Source: Pseudomonas sp. HAR-UPW-AIA-41
GTDB lineage: Bacteria > Pseudomonadota > Gammaproteobacteria > Pseudomonadales > Pseudomonadaceae
Assembly: GCF_002304225.1 (NCBI RefSeq)
Contig: NZ_NSLB01000004.1
Location: 62,001 to 126,000 of the forward strand
Reading direction: 5' to 3'
DNA length: 64,000 nt
Made by a program: the position numbers and the translations under genes. This document shows, piece by piece, positions 39,593-50,059 of the stretch; within the stretch, counting starts at the first letter, position 1; each line of letters starts with the position of its first letter. The notes beneath the pieces were generated by a model. It saw only the letters and a list, made by a program, of their open reading frames with translations, was not told the DNA's origin and ran no database searches.

Positions 39593-39600
39593 AACAATAA
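39593..39600 (+). promoter_or_regulatory. Candidate Hfq/Crc catabolite-activity motif at the acs ribosome binding site
   Basis: AACAATAA fits AANAANAA and runs straight into the AAGGA ribosome site 10 bases before the acs ATG. This is the placement used for Crc/Hfq translational repression in Pseudomonas, and the motif matches those in CrcZ. Confidence 0.6.
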
Positions 39601-39610
39601 GGACCTCGCC

Positions 39611-41548
39611 ATGTACGCCATCACCCAGCATCCGGTCAGCGATGCCGTGCGCGCCCGCGCGCACCTGGACAACGACGCCTACCTGCGCCTGTATCGCCAG
39701 TCGATCGAACAGCCCGAAGCCTTCTGGAACGAACAGGCGCGGACCTTCCTCGACTGGTTCAAGCCCTGGGATCAGCTGCATCACAGCGATCTCGCCAAAG
39801 GCGAGGCGCAGTGGTTCAAGGGCGGTCTGCTCAACGTCGCGCACAATTGCATCGACCGCCACCTGGCTGAGCGGGGTGAGCAGATTGCGCTGATCTGGGA
39901 AGGTGATAACCCCAGCGAATCGGCGCACATCACCTACAACCGCCTGCACGACAAAGTCAGCCGGCTGGCCAATGTCCTGAAAAGCCGCGGCGTACAGAAA
40001 GGTGACCGGGTGTGCATCTACATGCCGATGATCCCCGAAGCCGCCTACGCCATGCTCGCCTGTGCGCGCATCGGCGCAGTGCATTCGGTGGTGTTCGGCG
40101 GTTTCTCTCCGGATGCCCTGCGTGACCGTATCCTCGACGCCGACTGCCGCACGGTGATCACGGCCGATGAAGGCGTGCGCGGCGGCAAGTACATCCCGCT
40201 GAAGAAGAATGTCGACAAGGCACTGGAAAGCTGCCCGGAGGTCTCCACCGTGGTTGTCGTGGAGCGTACCCAGGGCGAGGTGAACTGGGTTGAGGGCCGC
40301 GACCTCTGGTACCACCAGGCCATGCAGACGGTCAGCCGTGACTGCCCGGCCGAGCCGATGGATGCCGAAGACCCGCTGTTTATCCTCTATACCTCCGGAA
40401 GCACCGGCAAACCCAAGGGTGTACTACACACCACCGGCGGTTACCTGCTCGGCGCCGCCATGACCCACAAATACGTGTTCGACTACCACGAGGGCGACAT
40501 CTACTGGTGCACCGCCGACGTCGGCTGGGTCACCGGGCACAGCTACATCGTTTACGGCCCGCTGGCCAACGGCGCCACCAGCCTGATCTTCGAGGGCGTG
40601 CCGAACTACCCGGATGCCTCGCGCTTCTGGCAGGTGATCGACAAGCACCAGGTCAACATCTTCTACACCGCCCCCACTGCCCTGCGCGCCCTGATGCGCG
40701 AAGGCGAGGAGCCGGTGCGCAAGACCAACCGCTCCAGCCTGCGCCTGCTCGGCTCGGTGGGCGAACCGATCAACCCGGAGGCCTGGGAGTGGTACTACCA
40801 CGTGGTCGGAGATACCCGCTGCCCCATCGTCGACACCTGGTGGCAGACCGAAACAGGCTCGATCATGATCACCCCGCTGCCTGGCGCCACCAACCTCAAA
40901 CCCGGCTCGGCCACCCGCCCCTTCTTCGGCGTACAGCCGGTGCTGCTGGACGACAAGGGGCATGAAATCGACGGACCGGGCAGTGGCGTACTGGCGATCA
41001 AGTCAAGCTGGCCAAGCCAGATCCGCAGTGTCTTTGGCGATCACCAGCGGATGATCGACACCTACTTCAAGCCCTATCCCGGCTACTACTTCACCGGCGA
41101 CGGCGCGCGCCGCGACGAGGACGGCTACTACTGGATCACCGGCCGGGTCGACGACGTGATCAACGTCTCCGGCCACCGCATCGGCACCGCCGAAGTGGAA
41201 AGCGCGCTGGTCCTGCATGACGCCATCGCCGAAGCCGCAGTAGTGGGCTACCCTCACGATATCAAGGGCCAGGCCATCTACGCCTTCGTCACCCCCGTAC
41301 TGGGCGTGGAGCTGTGCGAGCGCCTCAAGGCCGAGCTGCTCGCGCTGGTCAGCAAGGAGATCGGCAGCTTCGCCAAGCCTGAGCTGATGCAGTGGGCACC
41401 GGGGCTGCCGAAAACCCGCTCGGGCAAGATCATGCGCCGCATTCTGCGCAAGATTGCCTGCAACGAGCTGGACAACCTCGGCGACACCTCGACCCTGGCA
41501 GACCCCAGTGTGGTCGAAAGCCTGATTGAACAGCGCCTAAACCGCTAA
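39611..41548 (+). CDS. acs: Acetyl-coenzyme A synthetase
   Basis: 645 residues, AMP-forming ligase that activates acetate through acetyl-AMP. Seen: ATP-binding loop [39 protein letters not shown], and the catalytic lysine in [12 protein letters not shown], which is the usual acetylation site. Length is typical. The leader carries a hairpin and a Crc-type motif, fitting carbon catabolite control. The MpaB-like gene follows after 4 bp. Confidence 0.97.
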   Translation: MYAITQHPVSDAVRARAHLDNDAYLRLYRQSIEQPEAFWNEQARTFLDWFKPWDQLHHSDLAKGEAQWFKGGLLNVAHNCIDRHLAERGEQIALIWEGDNPSESAHITYNRLHDKVSRLANVLKSRGVQKGDRVCIYMPMIPEAAYAMLACARIGAVHSVVFGGFSPDALRDRILDADCRTVITADEGVRGGKYIPLKKNVDKALESCPEVSTVVVVERTQGEVNWVEGRDLWYHQAMQTVSRDCPAEPMDAEDPLFILYTSGSTGKPKGVLHTTGGYLLGAAMTHKYVFDYHEGDIYWCTADVGWVTGHSYIVYGPLANGATSLIFEGVPNYPDASRFWQVIDKHQVNIFYTAPTALRALMREGEEPVRKTNRSSLRLLGSVGEPINPEAWEWYYHVVGDTRCPIVDTWWQTETGSIMITPLPGATNLKPGSATRPFFGVQPVLLDDKGHEIDGPGSGVLAIKSSWPSQIRSVFGDHQRMIDTYFKPYPGYYFTGDGARRDEDGYYWITGRVDDVINVSGHRIGTAEVESALVLHDAIAEAAVVGYPHDIKGQAIYAFVTPVLGVELCERLKAELLALVSKEIGSFAKPELMQWAPGLPKTRSGKIMRRILRKIACNELDNLGDTSTLADPSVVESLIEQRLNR

Positions 41549-41552
41549 CACC

Positions 41553-42431
41553 GTGGAAGCACTGCGACGGCGCATCGAAGCCCAGGTTCTCAGTCTGAGC
41601 GGCCTGGCTCTGGGGCAAATCGACTACGAGCACCCCATAGGCGATAAGGGCTTTTTCGGCCCCGACTCCATGCCCTGGGAGGTGCACCGCGATTTCACCT
41701 GCATGTTGGTCGGCGGAGTGGCTGCACTGCTCTTGCAGATGCTCCACCCGCTTGCGCTAGCAGGAGTCTGGGACCACTCGAATTTTCGTCAGGATATGCT
41801 GGGGCGCCTCCGTCGGACGGGCCAGTTCGTCGCAGGAACCACCTTCGGCCCCAGCGCCTCTGTGGACTGGCTGCTAAAACGGGTTCGGCAAATCCATCAG
41901 GGCGTCAACGGCATCACAACTGATGGTCAACCTTACGCGGCCAGTGATCCAGCACTGCTGACTTGGGTACACGTCGCCGAAGTTTCCTGCTTTCTTGCTA
42001 GCTACAGGCGTTACTGCAACCCCCATCTGAGTGTCGCCGAACAAGATCGCTACTACGCGGAAATGGCTCGGGTTGCCGAAGGGTTAGGCGCCACCAACGT
42101 TCCCACTTCGTGCCTGGCAGTAGCGGACTATCTGACGGCCATGCGTCCGCAACTGCGTTGTGATGAGCGCACCGTGGAAGTCTGGCAGTTGCTGCGCGAC
42201 GCACCTGCTCCCAGCCGTATCAGCGTACCGATCGCCCATCTGTTTCGCTTGGCCGGCATCGACCTTCTGCCTGACTGGGCTCGCACACAACTCCATTTGC
42301 AACTAGGTGCCTGGCAGCGCTCCTTGATCCGCAGCGGTGTGCACACCCTGGCTCCGCTATTGCGCTGGGCCGTACGCGACGGAGCCGCTCAGCGCGCCCG
42401 GCGCAGGATGGGACTGCCAACACGCGACTGA
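41553..42431 (+). CDS. Oxygenase MpaB / DUF2236 family protein
   Basis: 292 residues. DUF2236 features: HRDFTCMLVGGVAALLLQMLHP near residues 48-69, GVWDHSNFRQDMLGRL, and WVHVAEVSCFLASYRRY. Family relatives include haem-binding latex oxidase and the fungal MpaB oxygenase; the His-rich segments fit haem binding, but the substrate here is unknown. The GTG at 41553 is 4 bp after the acs stop, with no clear Shine-Dalgarno, so translation probably depends on acs. A later internal start is possible. Confidence 0.85.
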   Translation: MEALRRRIEAQVLSLSGLALGQIDYEHPIGDKGFFGPDSMPWEVHRDFTCMLVGGVAALLLQMLHPLALAGVWDHSNFRQDMLGRLRRTGQFVAGTTFGPSASVDWLLKRVRQIHQGVNGITTDGQPYAASDPALLTWVHVAEVSCFLASYRRYCNPHLSVAEQDRYYAEMARVAEGLGATNVPTSCLAVADYLTAMRPQLRCDERTVEVWQLLRDAPAPSRISVPIAHLFRLAGIDLLPDWARTQLHLQLGAWQRSLIRSGVHTLAPLLRWAVRDGAAQRARRRMGLPTRD

Positions 42432-42520
42432 GCCGCTGGCTGCTGCCTGCCCGGTATGCGACCATTGCCGCTTTCCCGGTCAGTCCCTGACCGTCGTTAT
42501 CCGTTGTGAGGACAAGCTCC

Positions 42521-43699
<1,179 letters not shown>

Positions 43700-43726
43700 T
43701 AGCAGGTCAATCGCTGCTGCGCTTGA

Positions 43727-43809
43727 TCAGGCGTTGTTGAAAGCAGGCTCGGGCTGCTCATTTACACACAAGTAAACTCCGCGCCCTCGCCAGCTTTCGC
43801 CTAGCCTGA
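43727..43809. repeat. Multi-stem near-palindrome (83 bp) between the thiolase and methyltransferase genes
   Basis: Nested arms are TCAGGC/GCCTGA, GAAAGC/GCTTTC, GGC/GCC, GGGC/GCCC and TTTAC/GTAAA around a 6-base centre. From GAAAGC inwards the internal loops are exactly symmetric (1x1, 2x2, 6x6). It has no coding potential and is not a simple terminator. A dispersed structured element or a folded 3' UTR is likely. Confidence 0.6.
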
Positions 43810-43849
43810 CCTACGCTCGCGACGCGATTGCTCCTGCTATTCCAATTAG

Positions 43850-43874
43850 CGCCGGCCTAGTGCCGGCGTTTTTC
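43850..43874 (+). terminator. Intrinsic terminator after the thiolase gene
   Basis: CGCCGGC and GCCGGCG arms with a 5-base loop, followed by T5. Confidence 0.88.
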
Positions 43875-43913
43875 TTGGTAAACTGCGCGCCTTCCCTTTG
43901 CGAGACGCCGCGC

Positions 43914-44930
43914 ATGTCCTCTCTCGACCAGGCGCTGCGCGCCGCCTTCGCCGCCCGCGAAACCCTGCTGGCGGAACTGCACAACCAGGGCACCGACTGC
44001 TACCGCCTGTTCCATGGCAGCCAGGAGGGCATACCCGGCCTGACAGCCGACCGCTACGGTCCGCAACTGATGGTGCAGAGCTTCCACCAGCCCATCGAGC
44101 GCGATGCTCTCCTGCAACTGCACGCCACCGTCAACCAGGCTCTGGGACTGGAACTACAGCTGGTCTACAACGACCGCTCCGGCAGCAATTCGCGGATCGA
44201 CCGCAGCGACCCGGTGTATCAGATCGAACCCGCCGCCCTGGAAGATCAGATCGGCCACGAGTGGGGCCTCAACTACCGGGTACGCGCGCGCCACCCGGGA
44301 CAGGACCCGCTGCTGTTTCTAGACCTGCGCAATACCCGCGGCTGGATCAAGGCTCACAGCGCAGGCAAATCGGTACTCAATCTGTTCGCCTACACCTGCG
44401 GCGTCGGCCTGTGTGCCGCAGCCGGTGGCGCCCGCGAAGTGGTCAACCTCGACTTTGCCGAGGGCAATCTGGCGGTGGGTAAGGAAAACGGCGCACTGAA
44501 TCCACAACTGCCAGCCATGCAGTTCATCCAGTCCGACTATTTCCCGGCCATCCGCCAGCTCGCCGGACTGCCGGTCAGTACGCGGCGCGGGCAGAAGCTG
44601 CCGCACTATCCACGCCTGGAACAGCGCCAGTTCGATCTGGTTCTGCTCGACCCGCCCGCCTGGGCCAAGAGCGCCTTTGGCACGGTGGATCTGCTGCGTG
44701 ATTACCAGAGCCTGCTCAAGCCGGCCCTGCTGGCAACTGCCGAGGGCGGCACGCTGGTGTGCTGTAACAACCTGGCCAAGGTCGAGCTGGAAGACTGGCG
44801 GAACCAAGTGCTGCGCTGTGCGGAAAAACTCGGCAGACCGGTTCGGGATTGCCAGGTGATCCGCCCGGCCGACGACTTCCCCTCGCGCGATGGCAAGCCG
44901 CCACTGAAGACACTGCGCCTGCAACTCTAA
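43914..44930 (+). CDS. Class I SAM-dependent rRNA methyltransferase (RlmI/RlmK-like)
   Basis: 338 residues. An N-terminal substrate-binding part (RLFHGSQEGIPGLTADRYG) and a Rossmann methyltransferase core with VLNLFAYTCGVGLCAAAGGA (SAM loop, Cys-containing), VVNLDFAEGN and the catalytic-type motif LVLLDPPAWAKS. This group methylates 23S rRNA at C5 of cytosines. The first 19 codons of the longer open frame overlap the terminator, so the ATG at 43914 is used. It lacks an obvious PUA domain, so equivalence to E. coli RlmI is not certain. Confidence 0.87.
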   Translation: MSSLDQALRAAFAARETLLAELHNQGTDCYRLFHGSQEGIPGLTADRYGPQLMVQSFHQPIERDALLQLHATVNQALGLELQLVYNDRSGSNSRIDRSDPVYQIEPAALEDQIGHEWGLNYRVRARHPGQDPLLFLDLRNTRGWIKAHSAGKSVLNLFAYTCGVGLCAAAGGAREVVNLDFAEGNLAVGKENGALNPQLPAMQFIQSDYFPAIRQLAGLPVSTRRGQKLPHYPRLEQRQFDLVLLDPPAWAKSAFGTVDLLRDYQSLLKPALLATAEGGTLVCCNNLAKVELEDWRNQVLRCAEKLGRPVRDCQVIRPADDFPSRDGKPPLKTLRLQL

Positions 44931-45000
44931 GCCAGCTAGACCACTTCACGCTCGGGCAGCCATACTCAAGGCATCATGTGTCGGGAAAGTGCACACAGCC

Positions 45001-47979
45001 ATGTCCAAAGGATTGCAACGCGGCCTCACCACACTCGCCGTCGCCGCCGGCGCCTACAGCCTGCTGGGCTTCCTCATTCTGCCCGGCGTCGCACAGCGCG
45101 TCGTCAACCAGCAGTTGGCTCAGTATGCCGCCGTGCCGGCCAGCCTGCAGCGCATCGAGCTCAATCCCTTCACCCTCAGGCTTGATCTCTGGGGCCTGCA
45201 ACTGGGTGACGACACGCAGCGTCAGGTCGGTTTCGAGCACCTGGGCATCGACCTGCAATGGAACAGTCTGTGGAGCGGCGCGCTGCACCTGGCCAGCGTC
45301 GAACTGAACAAACCGCACACCGAGCTGCTGTTCGCCAAGGACGGCACGCTCAACCTGACCCAACTGTTCAAACTGCCCGCCAGCCAAGGCAAGACCGAAG
45401 AGCCGGCGGCCGAACCCTTCCCGCTGCGTCTGGACCACTTTGCCCTCAACGGTGGCAGCCTGCACTTCAAGGATGAGCGCCCGACTGAAGCCATCGAATT
45501 CACCTACGACAGCCTCGACCTGAGCCTGCACAAGCTCAGCACCCTGCCGGATGACAATGCCGATCTGACGCTCATGGCCACCGGTCCCAACGGCGGCAAG
45601 CTGGAATGGCAGGGCGAGTTCAGCCTCAGCCCTCTGGCCTCCACGGGCAGCCTGAAGCTCAGCGATGCCAAGCTCAAAGCCTTCTGGCCCTATGTGCGTG
45701 ATGCCGTGCCACTGGACCTGCAGGAAGGCACCCTGAGCGCCAGCACCAACTACCAGTTCAGCCTGCTGCAGGGTACCGCCCTGAAGCTTGAGCAACTCGC
45801 CGTCAGCCTTGCCCCCTTTGCCATCCAGAGCCCAGAACAGAAACCGCTGCTGAAGCTCGAGCGACTGGACATCAGCAACAGCTCGCTCGATCTGGCGCAA
45901 AAGCAAGTGATCATCGGCCAGATTCGCAGCCAGAACCTGGAAGCCTGGGCGGCCCGCGAGAAGGATGGCCAACTCGACTGGCAGAAACTGCTGGCTACCC
46001 CGGCCAAACCGGCAGCCAGCGAAGAGCCGAGCGCCAGCCCGGCTGAACCGGCTATAACAGCAACAACTGCATTAGCCACAACCACCCCGACACCAGCGGC
46101 CGGCGAAACCAAGGCGAACGACCAGGCCACAGCGGCGCCGGCAGAGCCTGGCACAGACAAACCCTGGCAGATCACCCTGGTCGATACCCAGCTACGCGGC
46201 TACCGCGCGCATCTCGAAGACCGCGTACCCGAACGGGCGGTGAAACTGGATGTCGGCCCTCTGGATCTCGACCTGCAGAACTTCGTCAGCAGCGGTGATC
46301 AGCCCTTCCAGCTGAAACTCGACAGTGGCCTGGGCAAGCAAGGCAAGCTCAGCGCGGCCGGCCAGGTCCTGCTGCAACCGCTCGGTGCCCAGCTGCAGGT
46401 CACCACGAAGGATATCGACCTGCGTCTGGCGCAGGCTTATCTTCAGCCGTTCGTGCGCCTGGAGCTACGCAGCGGCCTGCTGGGCAGCGATCTCAAGGTC
46501 GATCTGAAGAGTGCTGCGCCACTGGTCTTCAGCGTTGCCGGCAGTGCCGAAGTGCATCAGCTGCATACACTCGACACCCTGAAGAACCGCGACTTTCTCA
46601 AGTGGCAGCGGCTTCAGCTTGATGGTTTGCAGTATGTCCATGGCGATCAGCTGCGTATCGAAAAGATCCGTCTGCAGCAGCCTTACGCCCGCTTCATCAT
46701 CAACGAAGACCTGACCACCAACGTCAACGAGCTGCTGATCCCGCAACCCGCCAGCCCTGCCCCCAGTGCCCCAGGCAAACCGCTGGGCATTCATATCGGT
46801 GGCATCGCGATTGCCGACGGCTCAGCCAACTTTGCCGACTTCAGCCTCAGCCCCAACTTTGCCACCGCCATTCAGCGCCTCGAGGGCCACATCGGCACCA
46901 TCGACAGTCGCTCGCCCAAGGCGGCAGCTGTCGATATCAAAGGCCGTGTCGATCGCTATGCGCCGGTCAGCATCAAGGGCGCGCTGAACCCCTTCGCCCC
47001 GCTGGACAAACTGGATATCGCCACCAGCTTCCAACACGTTGAACTGACCACCCTGACCCCCTACTCCGGCAAGTTCGCCGGTTACCGGATCAAGAAGGGC
47101 CGCCTCAACCTCGACCTGCACTACCGCATAGAGAAAGGCCAGCTGAATGCCGACAACAAACTGGTGCTGGAACAGCTGCAACTGGGTGAGCAGGTGGACA
47201 GCAAGGATGCCGTGGATCTGCCCATCCGCCTGGCCGTCGCGCTGCTCAAGGACAGCGAAGGCAAGATCAGCATCGAGCTGCCGGTATCGGGCGATCTGAA
47301 CAATCCTGAATTCAGTGTCATGCCCATCGTCTGGCAGACACTGCGCAATCTGGTGGTGCGGGCCGTACAGGCGCCGTTCAACTTCATTGCCGGGCTGGTC
47401 GGCGGCGAGCAGGCCGACCTCAGTCAGGTCAGTTTTGCCCCCGGCAGCGACAGTCTGGACAAACAGGCCACGGGCACCCTGGAGACCCTGGCCAAGGCCC
47501 TGCAGGAACGCCCCGCCCTGCGCCTGGACGTGGAAGGCGTCAGCGCCAAGGCCAATGATGGCCCCCTGCTGGCGAGCCAGCGCCTGCAGGAGGAGTACCA
47601 GAGCAACTACTACCGCATGCTGCAACGCAGCGGTGACAAGGTCCCGGCCAGCCCCAGCGAGCTTGAAGTACCGGACGGCATCAAACCCAGCCTGCTCGAA
47701 GGCATCTATCGCGCCCGCCTGAAACAACAGCCTCCGACCGAATGGAAAGAGCTGGGTGATGCGGAGCGCAGTGCCCGCCTGGAGCAGGCGGTGCTCGCCA
47801 ACTGGCAGGGCAGCGAGCTGCTGCTGCGTCAGCTGGCTCAGGATCGCGCCCGCAGCATCAAGGATTTCCTGGTCAGTCAGGGCCTGGCCGACGAACGCAT
47901 CTTCCTGCTAGATGTCGCCCTCAGCGACACCGCCGAACCCGGGCGCACCGCCAGCGCCCTGCACCTGGACAGCGAATAG
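45001..47979 (+). CDS. Large DUF748 (AsmA/YhdP-like) envelope protein
   Basis: About 992 residues. An N-terminal membrane anchor (TTLAVAAGAYSLLGFLILPG), then long repetitive amphipathic beta-rich DUF748 units resembling the AsmA/TamB lipid-transfer fold, a low-complexity Ala/Pro/Thr linker (around residues 335-380), and a C-terminal part with an OmpA-like feel (SFAPGSDSLDKQATGTLE). Large bridge-like proteins of this fold move phospholipid between membranes; whether this one does is inferred. A GTG at 44989 is an alternative start. Its stop shares a base with the next gene (TAGTG). Confidence 0.85.
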   Translation: MSKGLQRGLTTLAVAAGAYSLLGFLILPGVAQRVVNQQLAQYAAVPASLQRIELNPFTLRLDLWGLQLGDDTQRQVGFEHLGIDLQWNSLWSGALHLASVELNKPHTELLFAKDGTLNLTQLFKLPASQGKTEEPAAEPFPLRLDHFALNGGSLHFKDERPTEAIEFTYDSLDLSLHKLSTLPDDNADLTLMATGPNGGKLEWQGEFSLSPLASTGSLKLSDAKLKAFWPYVRDAVPLDLQEGTLSASTNYQFSLLQGTALKLEQLAVSLAPFAIQSPEQKPLLKLERLDISNSSLDLAQKQVIIGQIRSQNLEAWAAREKDGQLDWQKLLATPAKPAASEEPSASPAEPAITATTALATTTPTPAAGETKANDQATAAPAEPGTDKPWQITLVDTQLRGYRAHLEDRVPERAVKLDVGPLDLDLQNFVSSGDQPFQLKLDSGLGKQGKLSAAGQVLLQPLGAQLQVTTKDIDLRLAQAYLQPFVRLELRSGLLGSDLKVDLKSAAPLVFSVAGSAEVHQLHTLDTLKNRDFLKWQRLQLDGLQYVHGDQLRIEKIRLQQPYARFIINEDLTTNVNELLIPQPASPAPSAPGKPLGIHIGGIAIADGSANFADFSLSPNFATAIQRLEGHIGTIDSRSPKAAAVDIKGRVDRYAPVSIKGALNPFAPLDKLDIATSFQHVELTTLTPYSGKFAGYRIKKGRLNLDLHYRIEKGQLNADNKLVLEQLQLGEQVDSKDAVDLPIRLAVALLKDSEGKISIELPVSGDLNNPEFSVMPIVWQTLRNLVVRAVQAPFNFIAGLVGGEQADLSQVSFAPGSDSLDKQATGTLETLAKALQERPALRLDVEGVSAKANDGPLLASQRLQEEYQSNYYRMLQRSGDKVPASPSELEVPDGIKPSLLEGIYRARLKQQPPTEWKELGDAERSARLEQAVLANWQGSELLLRQLAQDRARSIKDFLVSQGLADERIFLLDVALSDTAEPGRTASALHLDSE

Positions 47980-48269
47980 TGAACAAACCTCTGTGGTTCC
48001 TCCTGCTGGCGACCTGGAGCGCCGCCAGCCAGGCAGAAAGCATGCGCTGTGGCAGCGCGCTGGTCAGCGTGGGCGACCGCGCCTTCGAGGTCGAGCAGCG
48101 CTGCGGCCCGCCGAAATACCGCGACGTGCTGGGTTACAGCCTGGGCGAATACGACCGCCGCGAGTTCAGGATTGAGGAGTGGGTGTACGGGCCGAACAAC
48201 GGCATGCTGTATATCCTCACCTTCGAGGCCAACCGCCTGCGCAGCATCGAAACCAAACGCAACCAGTGA
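47979..48269 (+). CDS. DUF2845 small secreted protein (copy 1)
   Basis: 96 residues with a signal peptide (PLWFLLLATWSAASQAES) and a mature domain beginning MRCGSALVSVGD and containing RCGPPKYRDVLGY and EEWVYGPNNGMLYIL. The two conserved Cys could form a disulfide in the periplasm. Starts with GTG sharing one base with the DUF748 stop codon. The next gene is a paralogue. Function unknown. Confidence 0.83.
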   Translation: MNKPLWFLLLATWSAASQAESMRCGSALVSVGDRAFEVEQRCGPPKYRDVLGYSLGEYDRREFRIEEWVYGPNNGMLYILTFEANRLRSIETKRNQ

Positions 48270-48277
48270 GTTCTGCC

Positions 48278-48580
48278 ATGCCTTGCCGACTGCTGCTCTG
48301 CCTGCTCCTGCTGGTAAGCCCCTCACTCTGGGCCAGCTCAACCCTGCGCTGCGGCAGTGGCCTGGTCAGCAGCGGCGACACCACCGGCGAAGTAATCAGC
48401 ACCTGCGGCGAACCGATCAGCCGCGACTTCCTCGGTTACCGAGTCGTCACCGGCTACTATGGCGAACGCAACGAAGTCGCGGTGGAGGAATGGGTCTACG
48501 GCCCACGCAGCGGCATGTATCATTTTCTGCGCTTCAAAGGCGGTCGCCTGACCAGTGTGACCAGCAAGCGCAAGCAGTAA
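48278..48580 (+). CDS. DUF2845 small secreted protein (copy 2)
   Basis: 100 residues, signal peptide (LLLCLLLLVSPSLWAS), then LRCGSGLVSSGDT, STCGEPISRDFLGY and EEWVYGPRSGMYHFL. It aligns along its whole mature length with the preceding protein and keeps both Cys, so it is a tandem duplicate. Start at the ATG at 48278, 8 bp after copy 1; the longer frame upstream is a shadow. Unknown function. Confidence 0.83.
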   Translation: MPCRLLLCLLLLVSPSLWASSTLRCGSGLVSSGDTTGEVISTCGEPISRDFLGYRVVTGYYGERNEVAVEEWVYGPRSGMYHFLRFKGGRLTSVTSKRKQ

Positions 48581-48604
48581 AACCCAAGCACACGGAAGTC
48601 CCCC

Positions 48605-50059
48605 ATGCTGATCATTCCGGCGGAACACCCGCTCGACTGGAAACGCCCGCCGGTCATCACCCTGCTGCTGATCCTGCTCAACTGCCTGATCTACTTCGCC
48701 TACCAGAGTGGCGATGAGGCGCGACAGGAAGCCGCCATCAAGAGCTACCTCGATGGCGGACTGCTGAATCGGGAGCGCAATCTGATCGTCGAGCGACTGA
48801 TGCAGGAGCATGAGCTCAAGGAGTACGAACGCGAGCAGGTCCAGGCCATGCCTCGTCAGCAACTGGCGGGCGCCGCGCTCACCGATTTGGAGTTCGAACA
48901 GCAGATCCACCAACGCGCCGACTACCAGGCCGATGCCCAATGGCAGGCCAAGCGCCAGGCCGCCGAAGCCGCCCGCGATCAGATCAGTAGTTTCCGCTTC
49001 GGCTTCATTCCCGAGCGCTTTACCGTTCAGGGGCTGTTCGGCGCCATGTTCCTGCATGGCAGCTTCGATCACCTGTTCGGCAACATGCTGTTCCTTTTCA
49101 TCTTCGGCTTTGCTCTGGAGCTGGCACTGGGCAAAGCCACCTACCTGCTGCTGTATCTGGCCAGCGGCCTAGCCTCGCACCTACTGTGGTGGGCCGTAGA
49201 GCCAGCCTGGGTGCCAGGCGTAGGCGCCTCGGGTGCGATTGCTGGACTGATGGGCATGTATCTGGGTGTCTACGGCCTGCGCAAGATCAAGTTCTTCTAC
49301 TGGCTAGGCCCGCTGTTTGGCTACTTCACGGCGCCGGCCCTGTGGGTACTGCCGGTATTTCTCGGCAAGGAGCTTTATGGCGCCCTGCTGGCCGACAATA
49401 ACGTCAACTACTGGGCGCACTTTGGCGGTATCGCCTTCGGCTTCATCGCCGTCTGGTTGCCACGTCAGTTCAACCGCATCAAGGTCGATGAGGCCTATAT
49501 CAACAAAGAAGATGCCGATGCGCCGTTCAAGCGCGAGCTGCAGGCGCTGGATCAACTGATCGGTCGCTTCGTTCTCGACCTGGCCGCCACTCGCGGACTG
49601 GACCTGTTGCAGCGCTACCCCGAGCGCCTGGAGCTGCTCGACAAGCTCTACCCAGTGGCCAAGACGCGCCAGGACAAGGCGCTGTTCAGCGCATTGCTCA
49701 AGCAGCTGTTTACTCTGCCCCCCGGTAGCGGACAACTGGCCCTGCTGCAGAAGCTTGCCAGCGACGCCGGCGAAGGTCAGTCACCGATGCTCAGGCACCC
49801 CAGCGTGCTGCTGCACCTGCTGCAGCATCTGCTGCGTGAAGGCGACAGCCGCCATGCTCTGCATCCCTGGCGCCTGCTCGCTGCACAGACACCCGTGCCC
49901 GCTCAACTGGCCACACTGAGCCTGCAACTGAGCAAACTGCTTGGCCAGCGCGGTGATCGCCACAGCCTGGCCGATGTCGCACGCCTGCTCCGCGAACAGT
50001 TTCCCGAGGCCGAGCAAACCCGCCAGGTGAACCTGTTGCAGGCTCACCTGGCGCGCTGA
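48605..50059 (+). CDS. Rhomboid family intramembrane serine protease with helical C-terminal extension
   Basis: 484 residues. First helix (VITLLLILLNCLIYFAY), a charged helical insert (about 35-130), then the rhomboid core: MFLHGSFDHLFGNMLFLFIFG, catalytic Ser in GASGAIAGLMG (about 208) and catalytic His in YWAHFGGIAFGF (about 271). The last 180 residues are cytoplasmic-type alpha-helical repeats. It should cleave membrane proteins within the bilayer; substrates are unknown. It follows the DUF2845 genes and its stop codon abuts that of the opposing gene. Confidence 0.93.
   Translation: MLIIPAEHPLDWKRPPVITLLLILLNCLIYFAYQSGDEARQEAAIKSYLDGGLLNRERNLIVERLMQEHELKEYEREQVQAMPRQQLAGAALTDLEFEQQIHQRADYQADAQWQAKRQAAEAARDQISSFRFGFIPERFTVQGLFGAMFLHGSFDHLFGNMLFLFIFGFALELALGKATYLLLYLASGLASHLLWWAVEPAWVPGVGASGAIAGLMGMYLGVYGLRKIKFFYWLGPLFGYFTAPALWVLPVFLGKELYGALLADNNVNYWAHFGGIAFGFIAVWLPRQFNRIKVDEAYINKEDADAPFKRELQALDQLIGRFVLDLAATRGLDLLQRYPERLELLDKLYPVAKTRQDKALFSALLKQLFTLPPGSGQLALLQKLASDAGEGQSPMLRHPSVLLHLLQHLLREGDSRHALHPWRLLAAQTPVPAQLATLSLQLSKLLGQRGDRHSLADVARLLREQFPEAEQTRQVNLLQAHLAR

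Noticed and set aside
46021..46160. Low-complexity Ala/Thr/Pro stretch in the DUF748 gene as a possible repeat insertion
   Set aside because: Codons differ and the frame is continuous, so it is an ordinary interdomain linker.
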